In this document: positions 17,590-26,847 of the stretch, one piece after another
How positions within the stretch are numbered: the first letter of the stretch is position 1
Layout: every line of letters starts with the position of its first letter
NCBI GenBank assembly: GCA_029167225.1
Contig: JARFNK010000018.1
Span: 47,184-111,183 of the forward strand
DNA length: 64,000 bases
Direction: 5' to 3'
Source: Sphingobium arseniciresistens
GTDB lineage: Bacteria; Pseudomonadota; Alphaproteobacteria; Sphingomonadales; Sphingomonadaceae
Program-made: the position numbers and the translations under genes
The notes under the pieces: model-generated
Databases searched by the model: none
The model's input: the letters and a program-made list of their open reading frames with translations, nothing else
What the model was told of the DNA's origin: nothing

Positions 17590-17822
17590 ATTTGGCATCG
17601 CATTGAGAAGTCTCCTTCGGTTCGGATCTCCAGCGTCAGATTGACGTCAGTTATGGATGGCATGGCGACGAGAGTCCCTCGTCCAAACTTGCTGGCAGCG
17701 TTGAATGCTGATCGTCTTCTCCCGAGGTTCAGCCGGTATCCATGCGATTTCCGTCATGGTGATCGAACAACGCAGGTCGAAACACTACAGAGTCTGAACT
17801 GTAGATTGGAGAGTTCTCCCTC

Positions 17823-18497
17823 ATGCGGGTGCTTATCGTCGAGGACAATGACCGACTGGCAAAGCTGATGGCCGAGGGGCTTCAGCGCCGTGGCTTCTCC
17901 TGCGACATCGCCGGCAATCTCACCGATGCGGACAGCGCCATGGATGGAGCGGCCTACGACGCGATCATCCTTGACCTCGGTCTGCCAGACGGTGATGGCG
18001 TCGACTGGCTTGGCGCAAGACGCCGCGCACAACATGTCGCACCGGCGCTCATCGTGACAGCGCGTGGCGCACTGGAGGACAGGGTTGCGGGACTCGATGG
18101 TGGCGCGGACGATTATGTCGTGAAGCCAATCGAGATCGAGGAACTCGCGGCTCGGGTCCGGGCGCTGCTGCGCCGTCCCGGTCCACGAGCGCAGACCGTG
18201 ATCGAAATAGGAGCGCTAAGTTTCGACACGGCGACCAGAGCGGCGCGCTACGAAGGCAATGAAATCGACTTGTCCCGCCGTGAAGCCGATCTTCTGGAAC
18301 TGCTGATGCGGCGCGCGGGCACGGTCGTCCGGCGCGGCGCCATCGAGGACGCGCTTTACAGCTTCAACGAGCCAGTCACGCCCAATGCGGTGGAAGCCGC
18401 AATGTCGCGATTGCGACGGAAACTCGACGAAGCTGGTGCGGGCGGAAAGCTGAATACGATCCGGGGCATAGGCTATATGCTGCGAGAGACGGCATGA
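17823..18497 (+). CDS. OmpR-family response regulator
   Basis: 224 residues. The receiver domain has acidic Asp8 and Asp10, phospho-acceptor Asp51 (ILDLGLPDGDG) and Lys101 (VVKPIE). The C-terminal winged helix (~140-220) includes EIDLSRREADLLELLM and NAVEAAMSRLRRKL. It overlaps the kinase gene by 4 bases (ATGA) and precedes a metal RND efflux operon that it presumably activates. GGAGAG lies upstream of the ATG. Confidence 0.93.
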   Translation: MRVLIVEDNDRLAKLMAEGLQRRGFSCDIAGNLTDADSAMDGAAYDAIILDLGLPDGDGVDWLGARRRAQHVAPALIVTARGALEDRVAGLDGGADDYVVKPIEIEELAARVRALLRRPGPRAQTVIEIGALSFDTATRAARYEGNEIDLSRREADLLELLMRRAGTVVRRGAIEDALYSFNEPVTPNAVEAAMSRLRRKLDEAGAGGKLNTIRGIGYMLRETA

Positions 18498-19513
18498 CAC
18501 ATCGGCGATCCGTTTCCCGGCGTCTGGCAAGAGGGCTCGGTCTGGTCGGATTGATCGGCTCGATCCTATTGCTCGCTGCCGTCGTCTTCTTCTACCGCCT
18601 TTCGTTTGTCGATCTCAGCGCGAAGCAGGCCACGGACCGCGCGATCCGCGAGATGCTCGAACATGTCGGTCTGCCGGTCCTTGTCCTGATGGTGCCAATG
18701 GCGTTTGTCGGTCTCAGGGTCATCCGGCAGGCCTTCATGCCGCTGGAAGAGGCCGCCATGGAGATCGAGGCGGCGCGCGGGCATGAGCGCGGATACCGGA
18801 TCGACACGTCGCGGATGCCTGCCGAAGCCCTGCCGTTCACGGATGCCGTCAACGATCTGCTCGCGCGGCTGGATGACGCTGCCACACGGCAGGAGGCGTT
18901 CGCCGCTGATGTCGCGCACGAACTGCGCACCCCGCTCGCGGTGCTGTCGCTCGAACTCGACCGGCTCGACCATACCGAGGCAAGTCGCCTGAAAGCCGAT
19001 GTCGCGGCAATGCGACGGCTGATCGATCAATTGATGCTGCTCGCCCAGATCGACGCGGCGACGGCGGCGCAACTGGCACCCGAGGCCGTGCCGTTGACCG
19101 ATGTAGCGACCGATGTCGTTAGCTTATTGGCGCCGGGCGTGATCGCGGCCGGCAAGACGATCGCCCTGGAAGCCGGGGCGGAATCGCCGATCGTGCGCGG
19201 CCGGCGCGAAGCGATAGCGGCGGCGCTCCGCAATTTGGTGGAGAATGCGGTGCGCGCAACGCCTGCCGGTGGCGCCGTGCAGGTGTTCGTCGGCCCTGGG
19301 TGTGCCATCCGGGTCAAGGATCAGGGGCCGGGCCTGTCTTCCGATCGGCTGCATGATCTGATCCGGCGCCACAGCCGCGCCGACCATGCCAGCAAGGACG
19401 GCGCGGGCCTTGGGCTCGCGATCGTCGAGCGGATCATGGCCGCGCATGGCGGCGCGCTGACCACCGATCCGGGCGCACGCGAACTGACATTGCGGTTCCC
19501 GGAGAATAGCTGA
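18494..19513 (+). CDS. Sensor histidine kinase
   Basis: 339 residues. Two membrane helices (~16-36 and ~58-75) enclose a very short periplasmic loop of ~20 residues, followed by a HAMP-like linker. The H box has His142 in FAADVAHELRTPLAVL. The ATPase has an N box (ALRNLVENAVRATP), a G1 box (VKDQGPGLS) and a G2 box (GAGLGLAIV). The short sensor loop suggests the signal is sensed within or near the membrane. Partner of the response regulator just upstream. Confidence 0.92.
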   Translation: MTHRRSVSRRLARGLGLVGLIGSILLLAAVVFFYRLSFVDLSAKQATDRAIREMLEHVGLPVLVLMVPMAFVGLRVIRQAFMPLEEAAMEIEAARGHERGYRIDTSRMPAEALPFTDAVNDLLARLDDAATRQEAFAADVAHELRTPLAVLSLELDRLDHTEASRLKADVAAMRRLIDQLMLLAQIDAATAAQLAPEAVPLTDVATDVVSLLAPGVIAAGKTIALEAGAESPIVRGRREAIAAALRNLVENAVRATPAGGAVQVFVGPGCAIRVKDQGPGLSSDRLHDLIRRHSRADHASKDGAGLGLAIVERIMAAHGGALTTDPGARELTLRFPENS

Positions 19514-19562
19514 ATCTCCTCGCCGTCAGGGAGCCGTCAGTTTGTCCCTCTAGGCGAAGGGC

Positions 19563-20690
19563 ATGAACAGCCGAGCCTATCTTTCCATTGGCGCCATAGT
19601 AGCGGTCGGCATCGTATCCGGCCTGTGGTGGATCGCTGCTGACTCGAAACCGCCGGCACCCCCTGCGGCGCGGCCGGGGACGGTTCAAGCAAATGCTGGA
19701 GCCGTCCCCGGTGATCTTAGGGTGGACGACAAACAGGCGGCACAGCTTGGTATCCGGCTGGCTCCTGCGGTCGCTGTTGAAGACACCCCGCTGGCGACCG
19801 TGCCGGCGGTGATCCAGCCCCCGGCGAATGCGCGTGTGGCGGTGGCAGCGACCTTCCCCGGCGTGGTGATGCGCACGCTGGTCGTCGAGGGCGACACGGT
19901 GCGGCAAGGACAGCCGCTGGCGGTCATTTCCAGCCGCGAGGTGCTGATGATGGGCGCGGACCTGACGCGAGCAAATGCACGCCTCGGAGTCGCCCGGTCG
20001 AACGCCGCCCGCCTGTCACAACTCAGCCGCGAAGGCATCATAGCGGGCGCTCGCGCCGACGAGGCCAGTGCGATGGCTGTGGAAACCAGCGCCGACGTTT
20101 CCGAAAAAGCGCGCATCCTGCGGATGGTCAACGGGCATGGCGCAAGCGGCAACTATACGCTGACGGCGCCCATCGCGGGGCGCATTACGACCGCCAGCAT
20201 CCAGGCGGGAGGTTCGGTGGACGGGACGACCGCGCCTTATGTGATCGACGCGGCGAACCGTTACGAAGTGCTCGGCCAGTTGCCCGAACGGCTGGTGGGA
20301 CTGATCCGCCCCGGCATGACCGTGCGGATCGACCCAGACATAAAGGGCCGCGTGACAGCGGTCGGATCGACCATCGATCCGGCAACCCGGTCAGCCAGCG
20401 TGAAGGCCGAGATCGCCGCCGGTCCAGGTATCGTGGCCGGGCGGGCAACCAGCCTGTCGATCGCCGGCCCGGCGCATGCGGGTGCGGTTGGTGTGCCGGC
20501 TGCCGCAGTCGCCACGGTGAACAACAGGACTGTCGTCTTCGTCGCCACCACCGGCGGCTTTGCCATGCGCGACGTAGAGATCGGCGGGACGGGCGGCGGC
20601 CAGGCCGTATTGCTGTCCGGCGTGAAGCCCGGCGAACAGGTCGTCATCGCCGGCACGAGCGCGCTCAAAGCGCTCGCCCTGTCGCGGTAA
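19563..20690 (+). CDS. RND efflux periplasmic adaptor (HlyD/CusB type)
   Basis: 375 residues. It has an N-terminal membrane anchor or signal (~5-25), a lipoyl/barrel-sandwich half (VAVAATFPGVVMRTLVVEGD), a helical hairpin (~125-185: LTRANARLGVARSNAARLSQ), the second lipoyl half (GNYTLTAPIAGRITTASIQA) and a beta barrel plus membrane-proximal domain (PGMTVRIDPDIKGRVTAVGS). It links the pump at 20698 to the TolC-type channel. There is no His-rich metal-binding N terminus. Confidence 0.92.
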   Translation: MNSRAYLSIGAIVAVGIVSGLWWIAADSKPPAPPAARPGTVQANAGAVPGDLRVDDKQAAQLGIRLAPAVAVEDTPLATVPAVIQPPANARVAVAATFPGVVMRTLVVEGDTVRQGQPLAVISSREVLMMGADLTRANARLGVARSNAARLSQLSREGIIAGARADEASAMAVETSADVSEKARILRMVNGHGASGNYTLTAPIAGRITTASIQAGGSVDGTTAPYVIDAANRYEVLGQLPERLVGLIRPGMTVRIDPDIKGRVTAVGSTIDPATRSASVKAEIAAGPGIVAGRATSLSIAGPAHAGAVGVPAAAVATVNNRTVVFVATTGGFAMRDVEIGGTGGGQAVLLSGVKPGEQVVIAGTSALKALALSR

Positions 20691-20697
20691 TCGGCCA

Positions 20698-23600
20698 ATG
20701 CTTCGCTCGCTGGTCGCGACGGCCCTGTCCTATCGCCTGCTCGTTCTCACTCTCGCCCTGACAGTTGCGGGTCTCGGCGCATGGGCATTCGTGAACCTGC
20801 CGGTCGATGCCTATCCCAACATCGCCCAGACGCAGGTCAAGATGATCTTGAAGGCGCCTGGCATGACGCCCGAGGAGGTGGAGAGCCGCGTCATCACGCC
20901 GATCGAGATGGAGATGCTGGGCATCCCGAACCAAGCGATCCTGCGCTCGACGGCCAAATATGCCATTGCCGACATCACCATCGACTTCACCGATGGGACC
21001 GACATCTACTGGGCACGCCAACAGGTCGCCGAGCGCCTGTCCGGCGTGCTGGCCGATCTGCCGGCTTCGGTCAGCGGCGGTCTCGCCCCGATTTCGACGC
21101 CGTTGTCCGACGTCTATATGTTCACGATCGAAGGGCCACTCAATCTCCAGCAGAAGCGCGAGTTGCTCGACTGGACGATCCGGCCCGCGTTGAGGACCGT
21201 GCCCGGCGTCGCCGACGTCAATGCGCTGGGCGGCTATGTGCGGACATTCGAGGTCAGGCCCGATCCAGTGGCGCTCGCCAGCGCGAAGCTCTCGATCGCC
21301 GACGTGCGCGGCGCGATCGAGAGCGGCAACCGCAATGACGGTGCGGGACGGCTCACCAGCGGCGAGGAATCGTTGATCGTTCGTGCGGTCGGTGCGATCC
21401 GCACGATCAACGACCTCCAGTCGCTTGTGATCGCCAGCCGCGACGGCCGCATCATCCGTCTGGGCGACGTCGCAGCGGTCGGGACCGGCAGTCTCACCCG
21501 CTACGGCGCGGTCACCAAGAATGGCAAAGCCGAGGCGGTCGAAGGGCTGGTGATCGCCCTGCGCGGCGCCGATGCTCGCCAGGTCGTCGACGGCGTGCGC
21601 GCCCGGCTTGCGGAGCTTGAGAAAACCCTGCCGGCCGGCACCCACATTGATGTCTTCTACGACCGCTCCGACCTCATCGGCCGCGCCGTCGGCACGGTCG
21701 AGGAAGCCCTGCTCGAAGCTACGATCCTCGTGGTCATCCTGCTCATCCTGTTCCTGGGCGACTGGCGTGCCGCCGCGATCGTGGCCGCGACCCTGCCGAT
21801 GGCGGCGCTCATCACCTTCCTGTTCATGCGCGGCATGGGCCTGTCCGCCAATCTGATGAGCCTGGGCGGACTCGCCATCGCAATCGGCATGCTGGTCGAT
21901 GGCGCGGTGGTGGTGGTCGAGAATATCGTCGAGCGGCTCGGACGCACGCATGAGGAAGGCCATCCGCGCCTCAATCAGATTTTCCAGGCGTCAAGCGAGG
22001 TCATCGCGCCGGTCTCAGCCGGTATCGTCATCATCGCACTCGTCTTCCTGCCGCTGCTTGCGCTCCAGGGACTTGAAGGCAAGCTGTTCGCGCCGGTGGC
22101 CCTCACCATCGTCTTCGCGCTCGCCGGATCGCTGCTGCTGGCGCTCACGCTGGTGCCGGTCCTGTCGTCGTTCGGACTCAAGAGCGGCCATCATGGCGAG
22201 CCGTGGATCATGCGCCAGCTCTCACCGCGCTATCATGCGCTGCTGGCGACCGCGTTCGCTCACAAGCGGGTGGTCTATGGCCTGGCGGCGGCGGGCCTGG
22301 TGATCGCCGCCATGGCCTATGGCGCGGTCGGCAAGACCTTCATGCCAACGATGGATGAGGGCTCGGTGATCGTCCAACTCACCAAGCTGCCTTCGATCAG
22401 CCTCGACCAGTCAGTGAAGGGCGACCTGGCGGTGCAGCGCTCGCTGCGCGCCGTGCCCGAGGTGCAGGATGTGATCGCCCGGGTCGGCTCCGACGAGATC
22501 GGCCTCGATCCGATGGGGCCGAACGAGACCGACAGTTTCGTGCGCCTGAAACCGCAGTCCGAGTGGCGCGGCGACAAGGACTTCGTGGTCGGCGAGATGC
22601 GCAAGGCGATCGAGGGTCTGCCCGGCATCCAGCCCAGCTTCACCCAGCCGATCGAGATGCGTGTGTCAGAGATGCTGACCGGCGCGCGCGGCGACCTTGC
22701 CGTCAAGATATTCGGCCCGGACCTGGCGACGCTCGGTGATCTTGCCGGGCAGGTCCAGCACGCGCTCTCGGGCATAAGCGGCGCTTCGGAAGTCCTGACC
22801 GTCGCCAATGACAGTGTCGATTATCTTCAACTCGACATCGATCGCGCGGCCGCCGGACGCTTCGGGATGCCGGTCGACCAGATGCAGGATGCGCTTCGCG
22901 CTCAGGTCGAGGGGGTTCGGGCTGGCATCGTCGCCGAGGGACAGAAGCGCGTGCCGATCGTCATCCGTGGTGACGAGAGCCTGCGCTCCGATCCCGCCCG
23001 TTTCGCCGACCTGCAATTGCGCACGCCGGACGGAGGGTTGGCGCGCGTCAGCGACATGGCGCGAGTCGAGACGACACAGGGTCCGGTCAAGCTCGATCAT
23101 GAGAACGGCTCCCGCTTCGCGCTGGTGCAGGCGTTCGTTTCTGGCCGCGACCTGGTGGGCTATGTCGATGAGGCCAAGGCGGCGGTCGCCGCAAAGGTGA
23201 AGCTGCCGGCCGGCTACCGCATAGTCTGGGGCGGCCAGTTCGAGAACCAGCAGCGCGCCTCGGCCCGGTTGATGCTAGTCATCCCGGTAGCGCTGCTGCT
23301 GATCTTCTTCGTGCTGCTGGCGACGCTGCGGTCGCTGCGCGCCGCGATCCTTATCCTGCTCAACATCCCGTTCGCGATGGTCGGCGGCGTCGTCTCGCTC
23401 TGGGCTTCGGGCGAATATCTCTCGGTGCCCGCATCGGTCGGATTCATCGCTTTGCTCGGCATCGCCGTTCTCAACGGTCTCGTGCTGGTGGCCTATTTCC
23501 GTCAACTGCTGGCCGAGGGCTACGGCATGGCCGAGGCGGTCCGGCAAGGCGCGGAGCGCAGGCTGCGGCCGGTGCTGATGACCGCCAGCATCACGGCCTT

Positions 23601-23769
23601 CGGCCTGGTGCCCTTGCTGTTCGCCAGCGGCCCCGGATCGGAAATCCAGCGTCCGCTCGCCATCGTCGTCATCGGCGGCCTCATCACCTCCACGCTGCTG
23701 ACGCTCGTGCTGTTGCCCATTCTGTTCGAGCGCTTTGGCGAGAGCGTCGGGGAAACCGAAAATGCCTGA
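20698..23769 (+). CDS. Heavy-metal efflux RND pump (CusA/CzcA family)
   Basis: 1023 residues with the RND layout of 12 helices and two large periplasmic loops. The TM4 signature starting at residue 395 reads AIGMLVDGAVVVVEN. From memory, Zn/Co/Cd pumps carry DFG-x3-DGA and Cu/Ag pumps AIG-x3-DAA at this point, so this hybrid AIG-x3-DGA form argues against a simple CusA assignment. Other family motifs include VDAYPNIAQTQVKMI, FMPTMDEGSVIVQLTKLP and GFIALLGIAVLNGLVLVAYF. Substrate: metal cation, identity open. It ends 8 bases inside the next gene. Confidence 0.93.
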   Translation: MLRSLVATALSYRLLVLTLALTVAGLGAWAFVNLPVDAYPNIAQTQVKMILKAPGMTPEEVESRVITPIEMEMLGIPNQAILRSTAKYAIADITIDFTDGTDIYWARQQVAERLSGVLADLPASVSGGLAPISTPLSDVYMFTIEGPLNLQQKRELLDWTIRPALRTVPGVADVNALGGYVRTFEVRPDPVALASAKLSIADVRGAIESGNRNDGAGRLTSGEESLIVRAVGAIRTINDLQSLVIASRDGRIIRLGDVAAVGTGSLTRYGAVTKNGKAEAVEGLVIALRGADARQVVDGVRARLAELEKTLPAGTHIDVFYDRSDLIGRAVGTVEEALLEATILVVILLILFLGDWRAAAIVAATLPMAALITFLFMRGMGLSANLMSLGGLAIAIGMLVDGAVVVVENIVERLGRTHEEGHPRLNQIFQASSEVIAPVSAGIVIIALVFLPLLALQGLEGKLFAPVALTIVFALAGSLLLALTLVPVLSSFGLKSGHHGEPWIMRQLSPRYHALLATAFAHKRVVYGLAAAGLVIAAMAYGAVGKTFMPTMDEGSVIVQLTKLPSISLDQSVKGDLAVQRSLRAVPEVQDVIARVGSDEIGLDPMGPNETDSFVRLKPQSEWRGDKDFVVGEMRKAIEGLPGIQPSFTQPIEMRVSEMLTGARGDLAVKIFGPDLATLGDLAGQVQHALSGISGASEVLTVANDSVDYLQLDIDRAAAGRFGMPVDQMQDALRAQVEGVRAGIVAEGQKRVPIVIRGDESLRSDPARFADLQLRTPDGGLARVSDMARVETTQGPVKLDHENGSRFALVQAFVSGRDLVGYVDEAKAAVAAKVKLPAGYRIVWGGQFENQQRASARLMLVIPVALLLIFFVLLATLRSLRAAILILLNIPFAMVGGVVSLWASGEYLSVPASVGFIALLGIAVLNGLVLVAYFRQLLAEGYGMAEAVRQGAERRLRPVLMTASITAFGLVPLLFASGPGSEIQRPLAIVVIGGLITSTLLTLVLLPILFERFGESVGETENA

Positions 23770-24061
23770 CCTGCTCCTGACCTTCCATTGCGCGATCCGG
23801 GATACGGAGACGATCGTGGATGCGATCCGCACCGTCGCACGCGCACCGATCCACGTCCGGGAAGAGGCGGTGCGTGGCCGGGATTTCAGCGACGCGCGAA
23901 CCGCCGAACAGGTGACGGGCAATCTTCGGCGAAGTGCGGTCGAACTCATCATCGCGGACACTGTCCAGGAAGATGTGATCCGAGCGGTGACGGACTCACG
24001 GCGCGAACGGCCGGTGCGCTGGCACGCCCTGCCGGTCGTCAGCCACGGGAGGATCGCATGA
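23762..24061 (+). CDS. DUF3240 PII-like accessory protein
   Basis: 99 residues. The small alpha/beta fold is predicted from alternating strands (PDLLLTFHCAIRD, VELIIADTVQEDVIRAVTD) and resembles DUF3240, a PII-like family found beside metal RND pumps in proteobacteria. It overlaps both the pump gene and the TolC gene (ATGA), so the three are translationally coupled. It might sense metal or regulate the pump. No experimental role is known to me. Confidence 0.8.
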   Translation: MPDLLLTFHCAIRDTETIVDAIRTVARAPIHVREEAVRGRDFSDARTAEQVTGNLRRSAVELIIADTVQEDVIRAVTDSRRERPVRWHALPVVSHGRIA

Positions 24062-25302
24062 GAGCGTCCGTGCTGGCCCTAGCCATGCTCCTGATGCTGG
24101 CGCCGGGCACACTCCACGCCCAGCGCGCCGACCTGCCGCCGGTCGAGAAAGTCAACGAAGCGCTCGACAACCATCCAACCGTCATGGCGGCGGCTGCCCG
24201 GGTCGAAGCCGCCCGCGCGCGCGGGGACATGCTGCGCAGGGGCACCCATGAAGCGACGATCGCGGGCAGCTATATTCGCCGCAGCGTCGACCGCGAAGGC
24301 GGCTATGACGAGTTCGACGCGACCCTGTCCCGCCCGTTCCGCCTTCCCGGCAAGGCTGCGCTTGACCGAGAATCTGGCGCGCTGGGCGTCGAGGTTGCGG
24401 AAAACCAGATGGAGGATGCCCGCCACCAGGCCGCGTTGGTCTTGTCTGGGCTCTGGCATGACTGGCTGACCGCCGGCAGCCATTATCGCAACGACCTCGA
24501 CACGGTGCGCTCGCTGAAAGCGGCGCTGACCGCCTTGCGGCGCCGCGTCCAGCTCCGCGATGCCTCGGCGCTCGATCTCGACCAGGCTTCCGCTGCGCAG
24601 GCGCAGGCGCAAGCCCAGGCCGCTGCATCGCTCTCTGCGCGCGAGCAGGCGCGCGTGATCCTGGTCGCGACGTTTCCAGAGATACCGCTTCCTCCCGAGC
24701 CGGCTGAACTGGCCTTGCCCGAACTACCGCTACAGAATCTCGAAACCATGCGGGCGCTGGTCGTCGAGCGCAGTCACGAGATTCGCGCCGCCGATCGCGA
24801 GGCACAGCGGCTAGCCGTCGTTGCGCGGCGGGTTCGAGCAGACCGGATCGCCGATCCCTCCTTTGGTGTCCGCTTGTTCAGCGAGCGTAGCGGCATGGAG
24901 CGAGGAGCAGGCGTGGTGGCATCCATCCCGCTGGGCGGTGGCTATCGCCGGGCAGCAGCCGATGAGGCTTCGGCCGAGGCGAACGCCGCCCGTCTTGAAC
25001 TCGCCAATATCCAGCGATCGGTCGCGGCCATTGCCGACGCGGACCTGTCCAACGCACGCACCCGGCTGGAGGCGTGGCGAAGCGCGCAGGCATCGGCACA
25101 GAGCGCCTCCGATGCTGCCGGGAGGACGGAGCGCGGTTATCAGCTAGGCCAGATTGATCTGGTCGATCTGCTCTATGTCCGCCGTCAGGCGAACGACGCC
25201 CGCCGATCCGAGATCGACGCGCGATCGGAAGCATCGCGGGCGCTGCTGAAATTGCAGATCGATTCTCACAGCATCTGGGTTCCCGAGGGCGACCATGATT
25301 AA
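24058..25302 (+). CDS. TolC-family outer membrane efflux channel
   Basis: 414 residues. A signal peptide (LAMLLMLAPGTLHA) precedes two OEP repeats with long coiled helices rich in Ala, Arg and Glu (HPTVMAAAARVEAARARGD; later AAADEASAEANAARLELAN). It is last gene of the two-component/RND operon. Together with the adaptor and pump it would make a tripartite channel from the periplasm or inner membrane to the outside. Confidence 0.9.
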   Translation: MRASVLALAMLLMLAPGTLHAQRADLPPVEKVNEALDNHPTVMAAAARVEAARARGDMLRRGTHEATIAGSYIRRSVDREGGYDEFDATLSRPFRLPGKAALDRESGALGVEVAENQMEDARHQAALVLSGLWHDWLTAGSHYRNDLDTVRSLKAALTALRRRVQLRDASALDLDQASAAQAQAQAQAAASLSAREQARVILVATFPEIPLPPEPAELALPELPLQNLETMRALVVERSHEIRAADREAQRLAVVARRVRADRIADPSFGVRLFSERSGMERGAGVVASIPLGGGYRRAAADEASAEANAARLELANIQRSVAAIADADLSNARTRLEAWRSAQASAQSASDAAGRTERGYQLGQIDLVDLLYVRRQANDARRSEIDARSEASRALLKLQIDSHSIWVPEGDHD

Positions 25303-25471
25303 GACGGGGCGTAGTGCGCGGGCGTAAGCCCAAGTGGACTGTGCATCCCATCGACTAGTCAGTCAATCGACCAGTTCGCGTCAGATTCCGCCATGGTGGG
25401 ACGACATAAATCTCTCACATGATCCGCTAGGCACACCCCTATGAGATAAAATAGTGAAAGGAAAAGGGTCG

Positions 25472-25681
25472 ATGCCAAGCTTTCAGAATCCCAATATTTA
25501 CAATGTGGAACAGCCGGAACTTCTCGCTCAGACATTGATGGCATCATACGGCATAAAAAGCCTCCAGTATTTGGTCGACGAAATGCAGGCGGCAATCCGA
25601 GTAGGAGATAGTGATCGGGCGAACGCCCTGGATCGTGTCCGTTTGATTATCGAGCAAAGTGTCCACTCAGGGAATCTCTAG
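25472..25681 (+). CDS. Small hypothetical protein, 69-75 residues
   Basis: Not recognised. From the ATG at 25472 it gives 69 residues (MPSFQNPNIYNVEQPELLAQ onward). A start at 25454 adds six. It looks like a real soluble protein: balanced composition, a predicted helix LLAQTLMASYGIKSLQYLVD and a second helix RANALDRVRLIIEQSV. Its base composition is lower in GC than its neighbours. It lies in the gap between the metal cargo and the lysR-trb core, so it could belong to either. Confidence 0.5.
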   Translation: MPSFQNPNIYNVEQPELLAQTLMASYGIKSLQYLVDEMQAAIRVGDSDRANALDRVRLIIEQSVHSGNL

Positions 25682-25720
25682 ATCGATAAGATGCGCTGAC
25701 CAAAGAATAGAGGACTATGC

Positions 25721-26632
25721 GTGCCGTTTGACATTCGTCAGCTTCGCTATGCCATAGCGGCGGCAGATCACGGCAGTTTCTACCGAGCGGCGCGGGCATT
25801 GGATGTCGAGCAATCGACGCTTAGCCGGACCATCCTCAAGCTGGAGCGCGTGGTTGGCACCAAGATTTTCGACCGTTCGCGTGCGGGCGTCACCATGACC
25901 ATCGCAGGCTGTCACTTCATCCGTAGCGTCCGGCCGATGGTCGCCAATGCGGACAAAATCGTGGCGGCGATGCGGGCAGCGGGGCAAGGCCGTGCCGGCG
26001 GGCTTATGGTCGGGCACTACAATTCGGTCTCGGCCGGGAACCTGCGCGCAACCATGCTAGGCTGGCGCAACGCGCACCCTGATGTCGATCTGGATGGCGT
26101 GGAAGCTGACCGGGGCGTGTTGTTCGCTGGGCTCGATGCCGGCGAGATCGACATTGCGATCCTGCTGGGCGACGCCAGCCATGACGGGTTCCGGCACGAG
26201 CCGTTCTGGAGCGAGCGCGTTATGGTCGCGTTGCCGGCCAGTCATCCGCTGGCCGAGCGCGAGCTGCTCCACTGGACCGATCTACGGCGAGAGCGGTTCC
26301 TGCTCACCGCCGCCGATCCCGGCCCGGAAATCCGCGACATGCTGCTGGGCCGTCTGTCGCTCGTGGGCGCCCAGCCGGATATCAGGATGCACCATGCCAG
26401 CCGCGAGACGATCCTGAGCGTGCTTGGTGATGGGCTCGGCCTCTCGGTCGTCTGCGAGGGCGGGACCGGCGCGCGCTATCCTGATGTGGTTTACCGGCCC
26501 ATTCATGGCGAACAGGGGACGGTGCTCATCGGCTATTCGGGATACTGGCGGAGAGACAACGGCAATCCCGCGCTGCGGCGATTCCTCGCCTTCGTGCGCG
26601 ACCGCTACGCACTGTCCTTCGATGTTCCGTGA
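25721..26632 (+). CDS. LysR-family transcriptional regulator of the ICE core
   Basis: 303 residues, GTG start. The N-terminal winged helix is RQLRYAIAAADHGSFYRAAR followed by VEQSTLSRTILKLERVVGTK. The C-terminal substrate-binding domain is ~95-295. It converges with DUF2274/trbI, overlapping the DUF2274 tail by 28 bases. In related elements a LysR gene sits at this end of the trb cluster, so it may control transfer genes. The inducer is unknown. Confidence 0.88.
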   Translation: MPFDIRQLRYAIAAADHGSFYRAARALDVEQSTLSRTILKLERVVGTKIFDRSRAGVTMTIAGCHFIRSVRPMVANADKIVAAMRAAGQGRAGGLMVGHYNSVSAGNLRATMLGWRNAHPDVDLDGVEADRGVLFAGLDAGEIDIAILLGDASHDGFRHEPFWSERVMVALPASHPLAERELLHWTDLRRERFLLTAADPGPEIRDMLLGRLSLVGAQPDIRMHHASRETILSVLGDGLGLSVVCEGGTGARYPDVVYRPIHGEQGTVLIGYSGYWRRDNGNPALRRFLAFVRDRYALSFDVP

Positions 26633-26847
26633 GGCTGGCGCTGCGCCCTGGCGAACTCCCGATCGGTTGCCATGAAACGGGCGAGCATGGGGGCGACCAG
26701 CTTTTCGGGTGCAACCGGCTGTTGCCGCGTCTCGGCTGCAAGCGCGGCGGCATAGGCGACAAGATCGCGGTGGACGGCGGCGGGCAGCTCCACGCTGATC
26801 TTGACCGGCCGGTCGTCGGCCAGCGGCCCCAGCTTCAATTTGGTCAT
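26605..26847 (-). CDS. DUF2274 protein
   Basis: 80 residues, small ribbon-helix-helix-like sequence (PVKISVELPAAVHRDLVAYA). It is a conserved companion of trbI in this ICE type, overlapping trbI by 4 bases. The composition suggests DNA binding, and it may regulate the trb operon, but the function is not established. Confidence 0.8.
   Translation of the reverse strand: MTKLKLGPLADDRPVKISVELPAAVHRDLVAYAAALAAETRQQPVAPEKLVAPMLARFMATDREFARAQRQPHGTSKDSA

Noticed and set aside
20665-21963. Minus-strand open frame of 432 codons rich in Asp, His and Arg
   Set aside because: Antisense to the RND pump. It mirrors the pump's codon pattern and shows no fold.
20698-23769. Naming the RND pump cusA or czcA
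   Set aside because: The TM4 signature fits neither class cleanly, so no symbol is given.
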